DNA of 21,642 bases from the NCBI GenBank assembly GCA_040758525.1, contig JBFLVQ010000078.1, forward strand, positions 1 through 21,642, in the 5' to 3' direction. Shown one piece after another: positions 15,085 through 21,642 of the stretch (the first letter of the stretch is position 1; every line of letters starts with the position of its first letter). The stretch comes from JBFLVQ01 sp040758525. Lineage in GTDB: Bacteria; Acidobacteriota; Blastocatellia; Chloracidobacteriales; JADJPF01. A model generated the notes under the pieces. It searched no databases. It worked only from the letters and a program-made list of their open reading frames with translations, and was not told the DNA's origin. A program made the translations under genes and the position numbers.

Positions 15085-15843
15085 ATGGCACGATATTGCC
15101 ACAACTGCAAAACGGAACTGAGCGAACGCGCCAAATTCTGCCGCATGTGCGGCACGCCGTCCGTGCTAGCGGTGGCGACTGAGATTGCCAACAATGACGT
15201 ACCTGCAACCGAACCAGTCGTACGTACGCCGGTCGTATCTGCCCCAGATATAGAAGCGGCATCTTCACCTCACCCTGGTACTGCCAAGACTGAACCGGCA
15301 TTACTAGGCCGATTGGCAGCAGGCCGAAGCGTTACTGGCCAGACTTCAGAGCGTGTTCTTACGCCTGCAGTTGGTGCTGCGCCATCACAGCCAATCGCAC
15401 CAGCTACCCATGCGTTGGTAGGCAATATCTTCGAACAGGCTGGCTTCGCATTACGTTTTGGCGCCTTCATGTTAGATCTGTTGATGCTGATGTCGTTACT
15501 GCTGGCAACTACATTAGTAGCCGCTAGCCTGCCAAGATATAGTGGCTTGATACAGTGGAGTGGGCTATTAGTTACGTTGGGCTATCTGGGGGGGAATTTT
15601 TTCGCGCTTGCTAGTCGTAATGGGCAGACATTAGGTAAGCGCCTATTAGGTATCAGGATTATAACAACCGATCAGCGTCGTGTGACAATGCGGCATATTG
15701 TCTTGCGTCATCTGTTAGGTTATCCGATCTCATTAGCGGTTTTTGCACTAGGCTTTCTCTGGTTGTTGTGGGACCGACGTCAACAAGGTTGGCATGATAA
15801 GTTGGCGGGAACAATAGTGGTGAGAAAGAGATTTAACTGGTAA
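15085..15843 (+). CDS. Zinc-ribbon / RDD-family membrane protein
   Basis: A 252-residue protein. The zinc ribbon is at the N-terminus (C5xxC8, C19xxC22). A Pro/Ala/Thr-rich linker (about 27-112) leads to an RDD domain at about 117-248. This begins GFALRFGAFMLDLLMLM (Arg124 and Asp131 are the expected conserved polar residues in the first helix) and continues with helices at about 127-149, 155-175 and 208-229. It carries the family signatures NGQTLGKRLLGIRI (179-192) and WDRRQQGWHDKLAGT (229-243). RDD domains are small three-helix membrane modules of uncertain function, linked in some cases to transport. Here the ribbon and linker should face the cytoplasm, so the protein could be the membrane anchor for the zinc-ribbon signalling proteins (inference). 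No Shine-Dalgarno sequence is visible; the gene follows the kinase by 36 nt. Confidence 0.87.
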   Translation: MARYCHNCKTELSERAKFCRMCGTPSVLAVATEIANNDVPATEPVVRTPVVSAPDIEAASSPHPGTAKTEPALLGRLAAGRSVTGQTSERVLTPAVGAAPSQPIAPATHALVGNIFEQAGFALRFGAFMLDLLMLMSLLLATTLVAASLPRYSGLIQWSGLLVTLGYLGGNFFALASRNGQTLGKRLLGIRIITTDQRRVTMRHIVLRHLLGYPISLAVFALGFLWLLWDRRQQGWHDKLAGTIVVRKRFNW

Positions 15844-15900
15844 AAATAAGATTAAGCATTCAACTATCGCTCACTGGTTGAATCTGCTCCTGCAATAAAT

Positions 15901-17319
15901 ATGGTCGAGGACTCGGCTTATATACTCTGCCGGAAATGTAATAATCCTTTAGAGCAACAGACTAAATTCTGTCGCTATTGTGGTGCTCTTGTTGAGGGCT
16001 TGGCAGACGAGACTAATGTTGCCACCTCCTCATTACCATCTGTCAGTGAGCAGGTATCAGCTAACTCAGATAAGCATGAATCCGTATCGGATCAGACTTT
16101 AGCTAAGAAAGAGAGTGACAGCCTCTTGCCCAGCACTGAACCAGTATTGCCCGCTATTATTATCGCTAGCGATACGACGCCGGTTATTACTTCACAGTTC
16201 TCTCAGGCTGGTGTTACTAGTCAGGTAATAGTTCTACCCATGCGGCCGCTAGATACCCCACGGCGCACACGTAGAAGATGGAACCGTTACTTTATTCTCG
16301 TTGGGCTTTTAACGGCGCTCTTCGTAGCGATTACTGTAGCTGGTCTACTTACTTACAATTATATTAAGCCAAAGCCGTTGGTTAAACAGACAGGATCCTT
16401 GCCAGCACCTATACCAATACCTGCGGCGCCGGTTGCAGCACCAACACCAACATTGGTAATCGATAATGCCTCCTCGCTGCTAGAAGCAGGAAAGACCGAC
16501 TTAATGGCAGGTCGAATCAATGAGGCAATTGAGAAGCTAGATCGCTCAATTGCGCTGGATAAGACCCAAGCGGAAGCACATAAAGTGCGTGGGGACGCGC
16601 TTGTTAAGGCAAGCCGTTATGAAGAGGCATTAGCAAGTTATGAACAGGCAGTTATCTTGAATGGTAAGTATTTTGACGCCTATAGTGGTTTAGCACAGAC
16701 AGCCGAGCGGTTAGGTTGGTATAAAAAAGCAGAAAAGGCTTATTACGTTTTATTAACACTAAAAAGCGATGAGACCGCGCTACGTCTACAGTTAGCTCGT
16801 GTGTTGGCACGTCAGGGTCAATGGGCGTCAGCACGAGATAATTATGAAAAGGTTATCAAAGCCGATCCAAATGGGGAGTTAGGCTTGGCGGCAAGCAACG
16901 AACTGGCTAAGTTAAAGGAGTTGGGGCGACCCAACACTGCATCGCCAGATGATCATAATGGTAGTAATGCAATAGCAAGCAATAGCGCCACTAATACTAC
17001 TAAATCGGTTGATACTGCCAAAACAGTTAAGACGACATCAGCAAGTGAGTCGAATCTGAATGCCGGTCAGCGTGTTAGTAAAGGGATAAAACTGGCTGAG
17101 CAAGGTGATCTAACCGCTGCTCTTAAAGAGTATCAGACTGCTCTCAGCCAACAGCCTAATAATCATGATATTTACTATTTGATGGGATTAGTTTATGAAC
17201 GTATGGAGCAACCCGAGAATGCTTTGAAGGCTTATCAACGCTGCCAATCGGGGCCCTACGTTAACCTGGCGCGGCAACACGTTACCAGGTTAGAGAAGAA
17301 GTTGCATAAGAAGCCATAG
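15901..17319 (+). CDS. Zinc-ribbon / transmembrane / TPR protein
   Basis: A 472-residue protein. The zinc ribbon is at the N-terminus (C10xxC13, C24xxC27), followed by a Ser/Thr-rich linker, a basic patch RRTRRRWNR (121-129) and a transmembrane helix at about 130-152. By the positive-inside rule the ribbon is cytoplasmic. The rest lies outside: a Pro/Ala-rich stretch (167-184), TPR repeats at about 190-340, a low-complexity Asn/Ser/Thr linker (about 343-387) and further TPRs at about 390-465. It therefore links the cytoplasmic ribbon/FHA/kinase set to the periplasm and parallels the secreted TPR protein beside the upstream kinase. It lies 57 nt after the RDD gene and 43 nt before the FHA/GAF/phosphatase gene. 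No catalytic motif is seen. Confidence 0.87.
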   Translation: MVEDSAYILCRKCNNPLEQQTKFCRYCGALVEGLADETNVATSSLPSVSEQVSANSDKHESVSDQTLAKKESDSLLPSTEPVLPAIIIASDTTPVITSQFSQAGVTSQVIVLPMRPLDTPRRTRRRWNRYFILVGLLTALFVAITVAGLLTYNYIKPKPLVKQTGSLPAPIPIPAAPVAAPTPTLVIDNASSLLEAGKTDLMAGRINEAIEKLDRSIALDKTQAEAHKVRGDALVKASRYEEALASYEQAVILNGKYFDAYSGLAQTAERLGWYKKAEKAYYVLLTLKSDETALRLQLARVLARQGQWASARDNYEKVIKADPNGELGLAASNELAKLKELGRPNTASPDDHNGSNAIASNSATNTTKSVDTAKTVKTTSASESNLNAGQRVSKGIKLAEQGDLTAALKEYQTALSQQPNNHDIYYLMGLVYERMEQPENALKAYQRCQSGPYVNLARQHVTRLEKKLHKKP

Positions 17320-17362
17320 GGGAGAATCGAGTGGCGTTGATAGTGAGCCACTGAGTGAAAGT

Positions 17363-19138
17363 ATGCCTAGTCTGTTACTAAAATTGCCTGATGGTGAGAG
17401 CCGTGAAGTCAAGCTGTCGAAGGTGAAGACTTCGATTGGCCGATCTTCACGCAATGATATCTGTATTAATGATCCATTCGCTTCTCGTCTACATGCCGAA
17501 GTGCGACGTGAAGATCAGGTCCATTTTCTTACCGACCTAGGTAGTGCCAATGGCACCTTCTGTAATGCAATAAAAGTTACTGGAACGATCCAGCTTGGTA
17601 TTGGTGATGAGATCCAGATCGGTGAAACTAAGATTAAACTGCTTGATGATCCCCCCCCAACCTCTTCAAACGAGATTGTGCTTTCGGATGTAAATCTACA
17701 AGCGGAAGCAGAACTTACTATCACTTCTAGTAAACGTAATTCTGATATCTTCTCAGTACTTGAGGAGGTAACTGGAGGTGGACAGAGTCTAATCAGTCAA
17801 AAGACTTTGATCGGTCAGACAATTATTGCTCCGCCTCATGAAAAGGTAGCACGTAAGCGGGATCTATTGGCGATTGTTAGTAAAGTGGGGGTTACCTTAC
17901 TTTCTGACGATTCACTCGATAATACACTTAATCGGGTTATGGATCTTGTCTTTGATGCTCTGCCAGTAGAGCGTGGCTTCCTCTTCCTCTCTTCTAATTG
18001 GGCGCCTAAAAAGGGTGTTAAAAGCCGTACTAAATCACGCCCAAAACCTAATGAACTGATCTGTAAAGTAGCACGTAATGCCACCAAAGAGTTGAGCGGA
18101 GAGGAGATCAAAATTAGTCGCTCGATCTCTGAGAAGGTGATTTCGGAAGGCACTTCCGTGCTCACTTCTGATGCTCTACATGATCCTCGCTTTCAGGATC
18201 GCCAGTCGATTGTGATCAGTCAAATGCGCTCCATTATGGCTGTGCCGCTTGCTATTGGAGATGAAGTGATTGGCATGATCTATGTCGATAATCCTTATGC
18301 CACCAATCGCTTTAGTGAGGATGATCTGCTGGTATTAACTACCATTGCCTCGGTCGCCGCAATCAAAATAGAGAATGCTCGCTTAATCGAGGAGCGAATA
18401 GAAAAGAAGCGTATAGAAGAAGAGTTAAAAGTTGCCAATGAGATACAGTTACGTCTACATCCTGTCTCGCCACCACGTATCCCAGGCTATGATATGATTG
18501 GCATCAGCTTCCCTTGTCGTGAGATCGGCGGCGATTATTATGATTTTATTCAGCGTAAGAGTGGCCGTATCATCTTTGCTTTAGGCGATGTTTCTGGTAA
18601 AGGGATCGGTGCTGCGCTACTAATGTCGAGTCTACATGCGGCTTTACGCGCACAGGCTCAAACTGGATTGGGTCCTGCCGAGATCATTACAGAAGTTAAT
18701 AACTACATCTTTGAGAGTTCGCCTGAGAATAAGTTCTTAACTCTCTTCTGTGCTGAATTAGATCCAGTAGTAGGCCGGCTCTGCTACTCCAATGCTGGCC
18801 ATAATCCACCTATTCTGGTCTGTAGCGATAATAGAGTAATGAAGCTAGAGGCAGGCGGCCTACCTGTCGGTATCACCAATGATATTGGCTATGAGGATGA
18901 TACTGTGTTAATGTCGCCTGGCGATGTATTGGTTATCTATAGCGATGGTATTACCGATAGTGTTAACGAAGCTGACGAAGATTTTGGTGAACAGCGCTTG
19001 ATCGATGTTATACGTCGTTATCGTAACCGTACCGCTTCACAGTTACGCGACCGTATTGATGAGGCGTTAACCCAGTTTGTTGGACAGTCGCCTCCTATTG
19101 ATGATATGACCATTATGATTGTTAAACGTACCAGCTAG
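17363..19138 (+). CDS. FHA / GAF / SpoIIE-type PP2C phosphatase (RsbU-like)
   Basis: A 591-residue cytoplasmic protein. The FHA domain is at about 1-97 with SIGR (24-27), SRLHAEV (Ser41, Arg42, His44) and GSANGTF (60-66). A linker leads to a GAF domain at about 165-342 (RGFLFL; MRSIMAVPLAIGDEVIGMIYVDNP) and a short charged coiled-coil signalling helix (about 340-365, starting RLIEERIEKKR). The phosphatase domain at about 370-590 has the PPM metal ligands: GGDYYD (Asp391), LGDVSGKG (Asp409), YSDGITD (Asp528) and IDDMT (Asp580/581). The GAF domain presumably senses a small molecule or redox state, and the FHA domain docks it on phosphothreonine made by the neighbouring kinases. RsbU-type enzymes usually act on STAS anti-anti-sigma factors; none is encoded in the window. 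It has no zinc ribbon. It is the last gene of the operon. Confidence 0.93.
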   Translation: MPSLLLKLPDGESREVKLSKVKTSIGRSSRNDICINDPFASRLHAEVRREDQVHFLTDLGSANGTFCNAIKVTGTIQLGIGDEIQIGETKIKLLDDPPPTSSNEIVLSDVNLQAEAELTITSSKRNSDIFSVLEEVTGGGQSLISQKTLIGQTIIAPPHEKVARKRDLLAIVSKVGVTLLSDDSLDNTLNRVMDLVFDALPVERGFLFLSSNWAPKKGVKSRTKSRPKPNELICKVARNATKELSGEEIKISRSISEKVISEGTSVLTSDALHDPRFQDRQSIVISQMRSIMAVPLAIGDEVIGMIYVDNPYATNRFSEDDLLVLTTIASVAAIKIENARLIEERIEKKRIEEELKVANEIQLRLHPVSPPRIPGYDMIGISFPCREIGGDYYDFIQRKSGRIIFALGDVSGKGIGAALLMSSLHAALRAQAQTGLGPAEIITEVNNYIFESSPENKFLTLFCAELDPVVGRLCYSNAGHNPPILVCSDNRVMKLEAGGLPVGITNDIGYEDDTVLMSPGDVLVIYSDGITDSVNEADEDFGEQRLIDVIRRYRNRTASQLRDRIDEALTQFVGQSPPIDDMTIMIVKRTS

Positions 19139-19507
19139 GCTGCTACTATGGCCTAAATATTATCTCTAAACTATTATCCTAATTACAATAATAGTAGCGC
19201 GATGGTAAGAGCAAGCCTCTTACCTGGAAAAATTTTCCCCTGTCCAGAATACAAATCGAGAAAAAATCCGTTATTAGATAAGTGAAAATGATCGGTACAA
19301 CCGTAAAACCCGATCGGCTCTGCTTAATGGGCGAAGCATTTTTCTTGCATTATCTGATAGTTTTCATTATATGTGTATAACACATAAATTATCTTTCGTA
19401 GGTAGATTTACTAAAATAATGAAATTCGCTTAACTAAATGCAGAGGGAAGGAGGGGAGCCCTCGGTTGGATATTGATCTACAAATCTCTAGGCAGGGAGA
19501 GGAAGGA
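19139..19507 (+). promoter_or_regulatory. Intergenic region upstream of the LuxR-type gene
   Basis: This 369-bp AT-rich region is packed with inverted repeats: GCTACTAT/ATAGTAGC (19142-19149/19191-19198), GGTAAGAG/CTCTTACC (19204-19224), GGAAAA-A-TTTTCC (19226-19238), GATCGG/CCGATC (19290-19295/19310-19315), TGCTT/AAGCA followed by T5CTT (19321-19346), and a 17-bp dyad TATGTG-TATAA-CACATA (19370-19386). A GC-rich hairpin GAGGG/CCCTC (19451-19463) covers a Shine-Dalgarno-like GGAGG. The first elements probably end the upstream operon and the later ones control the LuxR-type gene. Confidence 0.45.
19204..19236 (+). terminator. Candidate transcription terminator after the signalling operon
   Basis: A perfect 8-bp stem GGTAAGAG/CTCTTACC (19204-19211/19217-19224) with a 5-nt loop lies 66 nt after the phosphatase stop codon and is followed by A5T4. 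The T-run is short and a little distant. A second candidate is the TGCTT/AAGCA stem with TTTTTCTT at 19321-19346. Confidence 0.4.
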
Positions 19508-19768
19508 ATGCCATCGTATAGAGCTATCAACAGACTCTCAACAATTTTGACAGAACGTGAGCGCCAGGTACTCAAACTGTTAGTTGATGGGTATTCCAAT
19601 GAAGAGGCAGGGCAGCTTTTGATGCTTTCACGGCGTACCATTGAAGCACATCGTGCGCGCATTATGATGAAACTCAATCTTCATGATCTTCCTGCGCTGG
19701 TGAAATATTCAATTCGCATAGGCCTTACCAGTGTCAATGAGCACCGCAGTGATTCGCAGTTTCGCTAG
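19508..19768 (+). CDS. Stand-alone LuxR/GerE-type HTH transcriptional regulator
   Basis: With the ATG at 19508 the protein has 86 residues and is little more than a LuxR-type DNA-binding domain. LTERERQVLKLLVDGYSNEEAGQLL (about 13-37) is followed by the recognition helix region LSRRTIEAHRARIMMKL (about 39-55) and the final helix LPALVKYSIRIGL. There is no receiver, autoinducer or other sensor domain, so activity must be set by expression level or by a partner. I prefer 19508 because GGGAGAGGA precedes it closely. A TTG at 19466 would add 14 residues and has GGAGG upstream, but that site is enclosed in a GAGGG/CCCTC hairpin. It follows the signalling operon on the same strand and is a natural candidate effector, but no direct link is visible. 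Confidence 0.87.
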   Translation: MPSYRAINRLSTILTERERQVLKLLVDGYSNEEAGQLLMLSRRTIEAHRARIMMKLNLHDLPALVKYSIRIGLTSVNEHRSDSQFR

Positions 19769-19769
19769 T

Positions 19770-19803
19770 TGTCTAGTATTGCCATATAGAGCAATACTAG
19801 ACA
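19770..19803. terminator. Bidirectional stem-loop between convergent genes
   Basis: A perfect 13-bp inverted repeat (19770-19782 with 19791-19803; arm TGTCTAGTATTGC) with an 8-nt loop lies directly after the stop codon of the LuxR-type gene and 18 nt before the stop of the convergent monooxygenase gene. Position and strength fit a shared terminator or mRNA-end barrier. There is no clear T-run on either strand, so a Rho-independent mechanism is not certain. Confidence 0.65.
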
Positions 19804-19821
19804 TATTAGGATGAGCTGCTA

Positions 19822-20961
19822 TTAACGAAAGTGCGGCATTACCTCTTGAGAAAATAGTTCCATATTCTTCTGTACAAGCTCTTCTGGCATATCGCCACAA
19901 TGGGCGCCGCCTATTAATATGCCGGCTTTCATATCTTCGGTATAGACAGAGAGCTTCTCAATCACTGTGGCAGGGCTGCCAACAATCACATACCCCTGGT
20001 CGAGTAACTCCTGAAAAGTGAGTTGATGATGCTCTTTTAGACCAGCGCGTAATATTGCTGCAAGCGAGCGTTGGCTTACATAACCAGGCGGCATAAGAAA
20101 TTGGCGTGTTGTATGCAAGCCTTTATGGAAGAGCCACATTATATGTGGTTCTGCCTCTTTCAAAGCCACTGCATCGGTCTCTGCAACATAGGTAGGAACA
20201 GCAAAGGCTAACTGGTTGGGTTGAGCTTGGTAGCCAAACTTCTCTTCAGCAAATCGTCGGTAGGCTTGATAAGCTTTACGCTGATAGGTCTGAGGCGAGA
20301 AGACCATCATAAACGGATAGCGTTTCTCAGCAGCATATTCCACTGTTTCTAAACTGCCAGTGCCAGGTAGCCAAATAGGTGGATGGGGTTTTTGCAATGG
20401 GCGTGGCCAAGTATTGACATAACGGTAGTTGTAGTGTCGGCCCGCAAAGCTGAATGGGCCTGGGCGTGTCCAGGCTTGTATAATCAGATCGTGCGCCTCA
20501 TAAAAACGCTCACGTGAGTGGGCAGGATTAACATTATAAGAATAATATTCCATTCCAGTACCACGTACAAAGCCTGAGATTATCCGACCACCACTGATAA
20601 CATCGAGCATTGCTATCTCTTCAGCAACTCTTAGAGGATCATCATGTAGTGGCAGCGCATTGCCAATAATACCAATCTTCACCTTTTTGGTAAGCTGTGT
20701 AAGCATTGCTGCGATAATATTGGGCGAAGGCATAGTCCCATAAGCATTCTGGTGGTGTTCATTAACACAAATGCCATCCCAGCCCCAACGTTCTGCCTCA
20801 ACCAGATGATTTAGATAACGTTGATAGAGTTCTTGACCCTTGACAGGATCATATAGGCTATTGGGGAGTGTTACCCAGGTAGAAGGATAGGTCTTATGGA
20901 AGTCCTCTGGTAGATAGGTGTAGGGCATCAAATGGAAATAGTAAAATTCTAATTTTGGCAT
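19822..20961 (-). CDS. LLM-class flavin-dependent monooxygenase (luciferase-like)
   Basis: A 379-residue bacterial-luciferase-fold protein. Visible family features are the N-terminal strand LEFYYFHLMPY, EAERWGWDGICVNEHH with the EHH active-site region (68-70), SPNIIAAMLTQLTKKVKIGIIGNALPLHDDPLRVAEE (flavin-binding barrel strands), LDVISGGRIISGFVRGTG, the R-ERFYEAHDLIIQAW helix, HPPIWLPGTGS (phosphate binding) and QGYVIVGSPATVIEKL near the C-terminus. It should use reduced flavin, supplied by a separate reductase, and O2 to oxidise an organic substrate; which one cannot be told. The ATG shares a base with the TGA of the upstream hydrolase gene (TGATG) and has AGGGGG just before it, so the two are translationally coupled. 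Confidence 0.9.
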   Translation of the reverse strand: MPKLEFYYFHLMPYTYLPEDFHKTYPSTWVTLPNSLYDPVKGQELYQRYLNHLVEAERWGWDGICVNEHHQNAYGTMPSPNIIAAMLTQLTKKVKIGIIGNALPLHDDPLRVAEEIAMLDVISGGRIISGFVRGTGMEYYSYNVNPAHSRERFYEAHDLIIQAWTRPGPFSFAGRHYNYRYVNTWPRPLQKPHPPIWLPGTGSLETVEYAAEKRYPFMMVFSPQTYQRKAYQAYRRFAEEKFGYQAQPNQLAFAVPTYVAETDAVALKEAEPHIMWLFHKGLHTTRQFLMPPGYVSQRSLAAILRAGLKEHHQLTFQELLDQGYVIVGSPATVIEKLSVYTEDMKAGILIGGAHCGDMPEELVQKNMELFSQEVMPHFR

Positions 20962-21642
20962 CAGTTCCCCCTCTGTATGAGAAATTCGCGAATCAGTTGT
21001 GCGGTCTGTTCAGCGCGCTCAACAATAGGAACATGACCACAGCTAGCAATAATCTCTAGCCGTGCATTGGCAATGGCATCTCTATATGCTTCTCCATGTG
21101 CTCTAGGGATCAGTCGATCCTCTTCGCCCCAGATAATCAGTGTAGGTACGTTGACCCTGCGTAAGCGACGTACTAGTTTAGGGCTATAGCCAGGGTTCCA
21201 GGCCAATAGTGCCAATGTAGTACGCTCTTGATAATCTTTAAGGAAACGGCCCAATGGGTCCGACATATCACCGATCAATGCAAGCCCCTGAGTTATATCA
21301 GTAAAGCAGGTGGCAAAGAGTTGTTCAGGTGAAAGCGCAAAAACATCGACGATTGGGGCACCAGAAACACGCAGACCAGCGGCGTCAATAAGCACCAGAC
21401 TACGTACACGCTCAGGGAAGAAAGAGGCAAATTCAGCAGCAATCCAACCACCTAATGAATATCCTACCAGATCGACAGGCGCTAGTTTCAACTCATCGAT
21501 CAACATAGCGTAATGTAGGATAAAATCGTCCATATGATCGAACCAGTCGGGTAGTGAAGATCGGCCAAAACCAGGATGATCGGGGAAATAGACAGTATGG
21601 TTTTGGGCTAGATGTGTATGGAATGGTAGCCAGAGATCAGCC
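20961..21642 (-). CDS. Alpha/beta-hydrolase, N-terminus cut by window edge
   Basis: The reading frame is open to the right edge of the window, giving 226 visible residues. An internal ATG at 21533 is not the start, because the upstream codons continue the family sequence (HTVYFPDHPGFGRS holds the oxyanion-side HPGFGRS motif). The catalytic triad is visible: nucleophile elbow GYSLGG (Ser at visible residue 62), acid in WGEEDRLIP (Asp 175) and CGHVP (His 203). This fits the meta-cleavage-product hydrolase/esterase branch of the fold, but the substrate is unknown. The stop TGA overlaps the start of the flavin monooxygenase, so the two probably act in one pathway, with oxygenation followed or preceded by hydrolysis. 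Confidence 0.9.
   Translation of the reverse strand, partial: ADLWLPFHTHLAQNHTVYFPDHPGFGRSSLPDWFDHMDDFILHYAMLIDELKLAPVDLVGYSLGGWIAAEFASFFPERVRSLVLIDAAGLRVSGAPIVDVFALSPEQLFATCFTDITQGLALIGDMSDPLGRFLKDYQERTTLALLAWNPGYSPKLVRRLRRVNVPTLIIWGEEDRLIPRAHGEAYRDAIANARLEIIASCGHVPIVERAEQTAQLIREFLIQRGN

Noticed and set aside
21310..21533. Internal ATG at 21533 as the hydrolase start, and the opposite-strand ORF
   Set aside because: The frame stays open to the window edge and upstream residues include the family motif HPGFGRS, so the gene continues; the opposite ORF is a shadow.

Overview
The window looks like chromosomal DNA of a Gram-negative bacterium rich in eukaryote-like signalling, most plausibly an acidobacterium of the Blastocatellia type. 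That placement is inference. It rests on an Oar-like TonB-dependent receptor with an N-terminal carboxypeptidase-regulatory-like domain, several Hanks-type Ser/Thr kinases, periplasmic TPR proteins, moderate GC content by eye, and few strong Shine-Dalgarno sequences. I saw no tRNA, rRNA, insertion sequence or CRISPR array.

Layout. (1) 1-1449, minus strand: the tail of a CRISPR-Cas operon, cas6 followed by the first 195 codons of a TM1802/Cas8b-like large subunit that leaves the window on the left. This suggests a subtype I-B system. (2) 1566-4538, minus: the Oar-like outer-membrane receptor. (3) 4651-6333, minus: a membrane Ser/Thr kinase with an extracytoplasmic FGE/C-type-lectin-like domain. 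It is divergent from (4) 6565-9272, plus: a second membrane kinase followed closely by a secreted TPR protein. (5) 9269-9994, minus: two small unrecognised genes whose last stop overlaps the TPR gene stop. (6) 10319-19138, plus: a signalling island, in order a zinc-ribbon/pseudokinase/PP2C fusion; a zinc-ribbon/proline-rich/FHA protein; a kinase/zinc-ribbon/FHA protein; a zinc-ribbon/RDD membrane protein; a zinc-ribbon/TM/TPR protein; and an FHA/GAF/SpoIIE-type phosphatase. (7) 19508-19768, plus: a stand-alone LuxR-type DNA-binding protein, separated by a perfect 13-bp stem-loop from (8) 19822-21642, minus: an alpha/beta hydrolase (cut by the right edge) translationally coupled to a luciferase-like flavin monooxygenase.

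How the genes may work together. Regions 3-6 hold three kinases with intact catalytic motifs, a degenerate kinase fused to an intact PP2C phosphatase, a second phosphatase of the RsbU/SpoIIE type, and three FHA (phosphothreonine-binding) domains. Five consecutive proteins carry the same short CxxC-x10/11-CxxC zinc ribbon. I read this as one Thr-phosphorylation network in which FHA domains and zinc ribbons bring kinase, phosphatase and membrane/TPR partners together. I recognise no named system with this gene set. It resembles in logic, but is not, the TerY-P triad, the T6SS PpkA/PppA/Fha module or the mycobacterial PknB/PstP/Fha cluster.

Non-coding sequence. Several long intergenic regions contain base-paired structures. 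The clearest are a three-tier hairpin before the pseudokinase-phosphatase gene, two mutually exclusive folds before the kinase/zinc-ribbon/FHA gene, and the stem-loop between the convergent genes near 19.8 kb.
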